A program made the position numbers and the translations under genes. DNA of 55,712 bases, taken from assembly GCA_002070605.1 (NCBI GenBank), contig MWDO01000014.1:1-55712 (forward strand), given 5' to 3'. The DNA is from Spirochaetes bacterium ADurb.Bin133. GTDB taxonomy: Bacteria > Spirochaetota > GWE2-31-10 > MWDO01. Below the pieces are notes generated by a model. That model did not search any database and was not told where the DNA came from. It saw nothing but the letters and a program-made list of their open reading frames with translations. Shown piece after piece: positions 53,140 to 55,712 of the stretch. Each line of letters opens with the position of its first letter. The first letter of the stretch is position 1.

Positions 53140-53712
53140 ATGAAGTATTATTTTGGCGATAAAATAAGAGCTGTTCGAAAAAGGAAGGAGTATACGCTGA
53201 AATATTTAGCTGAAAAAGCGGGAGTGAGCGATAGCCTTATTTCGCAAATAGAGAGAAATAAGGTATCGCCGGCAATCGATACGCTTTTGTCTATAGCAGA
53301 CGTTCTTGATATCGACCTCGAGTATCTTTTTGCGGATTATAAGAAATCTAAAAAGGTCGTTATCTCAAACGAAGGCAAAAGAAAAATCGTCGCGGCTGAC
53401 GGCGTCGTTTACGAACAGATATCGAGAACAACCGACGAGAAAGAGAGATTCGCTTTTGAAACATATGTTATTAAGATTCAAGCCGGCTCTAAAAGCGGAA
53501 GCTCGGAATACGGGCATCCCGGTAAAGAGACGGGGTATATTATGGAAGGGAGAGCCGAATTTGTTACCGGAGCCGACTCTTATATTTTAGAAAAGGGAGA
53601 TAGCGTTTCATTTGATTCGGACATACCGCATATTTTGAAAAATATTGGCGATAAGGAGTTAATAGCTTTTTGGGCGGTAACTCCGCCGAAAAATTTTATG
53701 GATAAAATCTAA
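53140..53712 (+). CDS. XRE-family regulator with C-terminal cupin
   Basis: A 190-aa protein. The N-terminal helix-turn-helix (residues 6-62: IRAVRKRKEYTLKYLAEKAGVSDSL and ISQIERNKVSPAIDTLLSIA) is followed by a cupin domain (about 95-185: HPGKETGYIMEGRAEFV, YILEKGDSVSFDSDIPH). Proteins of this kind sense a small ligand in the cupin pocket and control nearby metabolic genes. It has a perfect 14-bp palindrome over its own promoter and lies 17 bp upstream of leuC, so autoregulation and control of leuCD are likely. AAAGG at the operator edge may be the ribosome site. Confidence 0.88.
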   Translation: MKYYFGDKIRAVRKRKEYTLKYLAEKAGVSDSLISQIERNKVSPAIDTLLSIADVLDIDLEYLFADYKKSKKVVISNEGKRKIVAADGVVYEQISRTTDEKERFAFETYVIKIQAGSKSGSSEYGHPGKETGYIMEGRAEFVTGADSYILEKGDSVSFDSDIPHILKNIGDKELIAFWAVTPPKNFMDKI

Positions 53713-53729
53713 TTTTAGGGGGAATTATT

Positions 53730-55025
53730 ATGGGTAAAACTATTGCGGAAAAAATATTCGACGCGCATTTGGTCGACGAGCCGTTCGAAGGGGCTTACGC
53801 TTTGAAACTCGACGCTGTGTTTTGTCACGAGATAACTACGCCGATAGCGATAGAAGATCTAAAGGCGAGAGGGATCGATAAGGTATTCGATCCAAATAAG
53901 ATCAAAGCGGTCATCGACCACGTAACGCCGGCGAAGGACTCAAAAACCGCCGAGCAGGGTAAAATAATGCGCGAATGGGCTAGAAGGCATAATATTAAAG
54001 ACTTCTTCGACATCGGAAATAACGGCGTATGCCACGCTATATTTCCGGAAAAGGGATTTGTCCGACCCGGTTATACGATAATTATGGGCGACTCGCATAC
54101 CTGCACGCACGGCGCGTTCGGGGCGTTTGCCGCCGGAGTCGGGACCACCGATCTGGAAGTTGGCATATTAAAAGGGGTATGCGCTTTTAAATATCCCAAA
54201 ACTATAAAATTTGAGTTGACGGGTAGTTTGAGACCGGGGGTTTACGCAAAGGACGTTATTCTGAATATAATAAAAGAGATTGGCGTAAACGGCGCAACCG
54301 ATTGCGTTATGGAATTTACCGGAAGCGTTATAAGCGATATGTCTATGGAGTCGCGCATGACGCTTTGCAATATGGCGATCGAAGCGGGCGGCACCGTCGG
54401 AATATGTTATCCAGACTCAAAAACGGTCGATTATCTCTGGGATTTCATAAAAAACGACTATAAAGATAAAGAATCTGCAATTAAAGAATATAGTAAGTGG
54501 GTATCGGATAAAGACGCCGAATATGAGAAAATCGTCAAGATCGACGTATCCAAAATCGAGCCGTCTGTAACGTTCGGATATAAACCGGATCAGGTAAAGA
54601 CCGTAGCCGAAATGAAAGGGACGAAAGTCGATCAGATTTATATCGGCTCTTGCACCAACGGCAGAATAGAAGACTTGAGGATTGCCGCCGAAGTTTTGAA
54701 GGGGAATAAAATATCTCCGTCGGTAAGAGGCATACTGTCGCCGGCGACGCCCCTTATTTACAGGACGGCGATGAAAGAGGGGATAATCGATATATTTATG
54801 GAAGCCGGTTTCTGCGTAACCAATCCGACTTGCGGAGCGTGTCTCGGTATGAGTAACGGCGTATTGGCCGAAGGAGAAGTGTGCATATCGACGACCAACA
54901 GGAATTTTAATGGCAGAATGGGCAAAGGCGGAATGGTCCATCTTGCGAGTCCGGCGACCGCGGCGGCTTCGGCTATAACGGGCGAGATAACCAATTCAAA
55001 ATTGTACAAAGGGGGCGAAAAATGA
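53730..55025 (+). CDS. leuC: 3-isopropylmalate dehydratase large subunit family
   Basis: A 431-aa aconitase-family hydro-lyase. The 4Fe-4S ligands are Cys308 (GSCTNGR), Cys368 and Cys371 (NPTCGACLG). MGDSHTCTHGAFGAFAAGVGTTDLE and the arginine motif NRNFNGRMG are present. The short length is that of the LeuC2/homoaconitase-like group, so isopropylmalate, citramalate-type or homoaconitate substrates are all possible. It is coupled to leuD by an ATGA overlap and preceded by the XRE-cupin gene. AGGGGGAA lies before the ATG. Confidence 0.92.
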   Translation: MGKTIAEKIFDAHLVDEPFEGAYALKLDAVFCHEITTPIAIEDLKARGIDKVFDPNKIKAVIDHVTPAKDSKTAEQGKIMREWARRHNIKDFFDIGNNGVCHAIFPEKGFVRPGYTIIMGDSHTCTHGAFGAFAAGVGTTDLEVGILKGVCAFKYPKTIKFELTGSLRPGVYAKDVILNIIKEIGVNGATDCVMEFTGSVISDMSMESRMTLCNMAIEAGGTVGICYPDSKTVDYLWDFIKNDYKDKESAIKEYSKWVSDKDAEYEKIVKIDVSKIEPSVTFGYKPDQVKTVAEMKGTKVDQIYIGSCTNGRIEDLRIAAEVLKGNKISPSVRGILSPATPLIYRTAMKEGIIDIFMEAGFCVTNPTCGACLGMSNGVLAEGEVCISTTNRNFNGRMGKGGMVHLASPATAAASAITGEITNSKLYKGGEK

Positions 55026-55546
55026 AGAATTTTGACGGAAAAGTATTATTTTTAGATAGATCCGATATAAATACCGACGAAATAATTCCGGCTAAATACC
55101 TGACGGAAATAACTAAAGCGGCGCTGAAGCCGTATCTACTGGAAGATCTAAAACTAGCCGGCTTTGATCCGAAAAAAGACGTATCCGGTAAGAGAGCGGT
55201 CGTAACGAGAGAAAACTTCGGTTGCGGCTCTTCGCGCGAACATGCGCCGTGGGCTTTGGAAGTCAACGATATCAACGTAGTATTTGCGGTAAACTTCGCG
55301 CGTATTTTCAGGCAAAATATGTCAAACTGCGGAATGCTCGCCGCCGAAATGACAAAAGAGGATATCGACGATATTTTCAACAACTTTGGCGGCAAAGAAA
55401 CTGTCGTAAAAGTAAATATTAACGATAAAACCGCCGAGTTTAGCGCCTCCGGAAAATCTAAGAACTACAACTTCAAGATTACAGACTTTGATCAAGCGCT
55501 TATCGAAGCCGGCGGCTGGGTTGACTTTGCGAATAAAAGATACTAA
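55022..55546 (+). CDS. leuD: 3-isopropylmalate dehydratase small subunit family
   Basis: A 174-aa swivel-domain partner of leuC. The start FLDRSDINTDEIIPAKYL and the substrate loop NFGCGSSREHAPWAL are characteristic. Its ATG overlaps the leuC stop by 4 nt. leuA and leuB are not in the window, so assignment to leucine synthesis is from family membership only. Confidence 0.92.
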   Translation: MKNFDGKVLFLDRSDINTDEIIPAKYLTEITKAALKPYLLEDLKLAGFDPKKDVSGKRAVVTRENFGCGSSREHAPWALEVNDINVVFAVNFARIFRQNMSNCGMLAAEMTKEDIDDIFNNFGGKETVVKVNINDKTAEFSASGKSKNYNFKITDFDQALIEAGGWVDFANKRY

Positions 55547-55551
55547 GGCGT

Positions 55552-55590
55552 CCCGTCGGTTTGAAAAAATAATTGTCCCATATGATGCTA
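55552..55590. repeat. Dispersed element, left end only
   Basis: CCCGTCGGTTTGAAAAAA and one diverged box (GTCCCATATGATGC). It may continue past the window or be truncated. Confidence 0.55.
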
Positions 55591-55601
55591 AGGTAAAAGT
55601 A

Positions 55602-55630
55602 TTGATTAAATCTGCTAAAGCGGTTATAAT
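55602..55630 (+). promoter_or_regulatory. Promoter near the window end
   Basis: TTGATT (55602-55607), a 17-bp spacer, then TATAAT (55625-55630). A frame from ATG 55673 (MSFELVHMINIFN) stays open to the edge, with AGGA just upstream, and may be the start of the next gene. Confidence 0.6.
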
Positions 55631-55712
55631 TGAACCTGTTTGGTTAAGTACGATGAAAGATTGTTAGGACGCATGAGCTTCGAGCTCGTACATATGATTA
55701 ATATATTTAATC

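Overview
The window reads as chromosomal DNA of an AT-rich, two-membrane, fermentative bacterium, most likely a spirochaete. This rests on a V-type (not F-type) ATPase operon in the order E, DUF2764, A, B, D, I, K, on many lipoproteins with short lipoboxes, and on OmpA, SPOR and SurA-like envelope proteins. The taxonomic call is an inference; no rRNA or tRNA gene was seen.

Layout. 1-2080 holds a partial exported protein and a large lipoprotein. 2225-9811 is the V-ATPase operon (minus strand) with a Na+-type c-ring signature. 10204-15373 (plus) carries a Uma2-type nuclease, a catalytically dead rhomboid-like protein, a MinD/FlhG-like ATPase, an HDOD protein and a divergent FolD. 15436-21316 (minus) carries MutS2, a membrane Ser/Thr kinase and an M20 peptidase. 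21667-34075 is mainly envelope and lipoprotein genes plus Pta, MurI, a CAP protein and a DUF362 ferredoxin. 34528-37776 groups a PksI-like crotonase, an acyl carrier protein, a PlsC acyltransferase and AcpS. 38177-41008 has an OmpA-like protein, XerD and a Cys-rich protein.

41.0-52.2 kb is a type II-C CRISPR-Cas locus: cas9, cas1 and cas2 on the minus strand, and an array of 41 repeats and 40 spacers. A promoter appears to be built into every repeat, firing toward the cas genes. A tracrRNA gene lies divergently upstream of cas9. The far side of the array holds two solitary CRISPR repeats, phage-like gene remnants, a small terminated RNA with an 11-codon ORF, and a second copy of the cas9/tracrRNA promoter segment. 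The window closes with an XRE-cupin regulator with a clear palindromic operator, followed by leuC and leuD.

The most unusual feature is a family of dispersed elements scattered through the intergenic DNA. Their ends are inverted repeats (CCCGTCGGTTTTTTGGGG and its complement) and their interiors carry TGACACATATG boxes. Most copies are about 100-250 bp and contain no gene. Three larger copies carry near-identical 171-aa genes whose product looks like a double ribbon-helix-helix DNA-binding protein. I propose a gene-bearing element with MITE-like derivatives, in which the boxes may be binding sites for the encoded protein.
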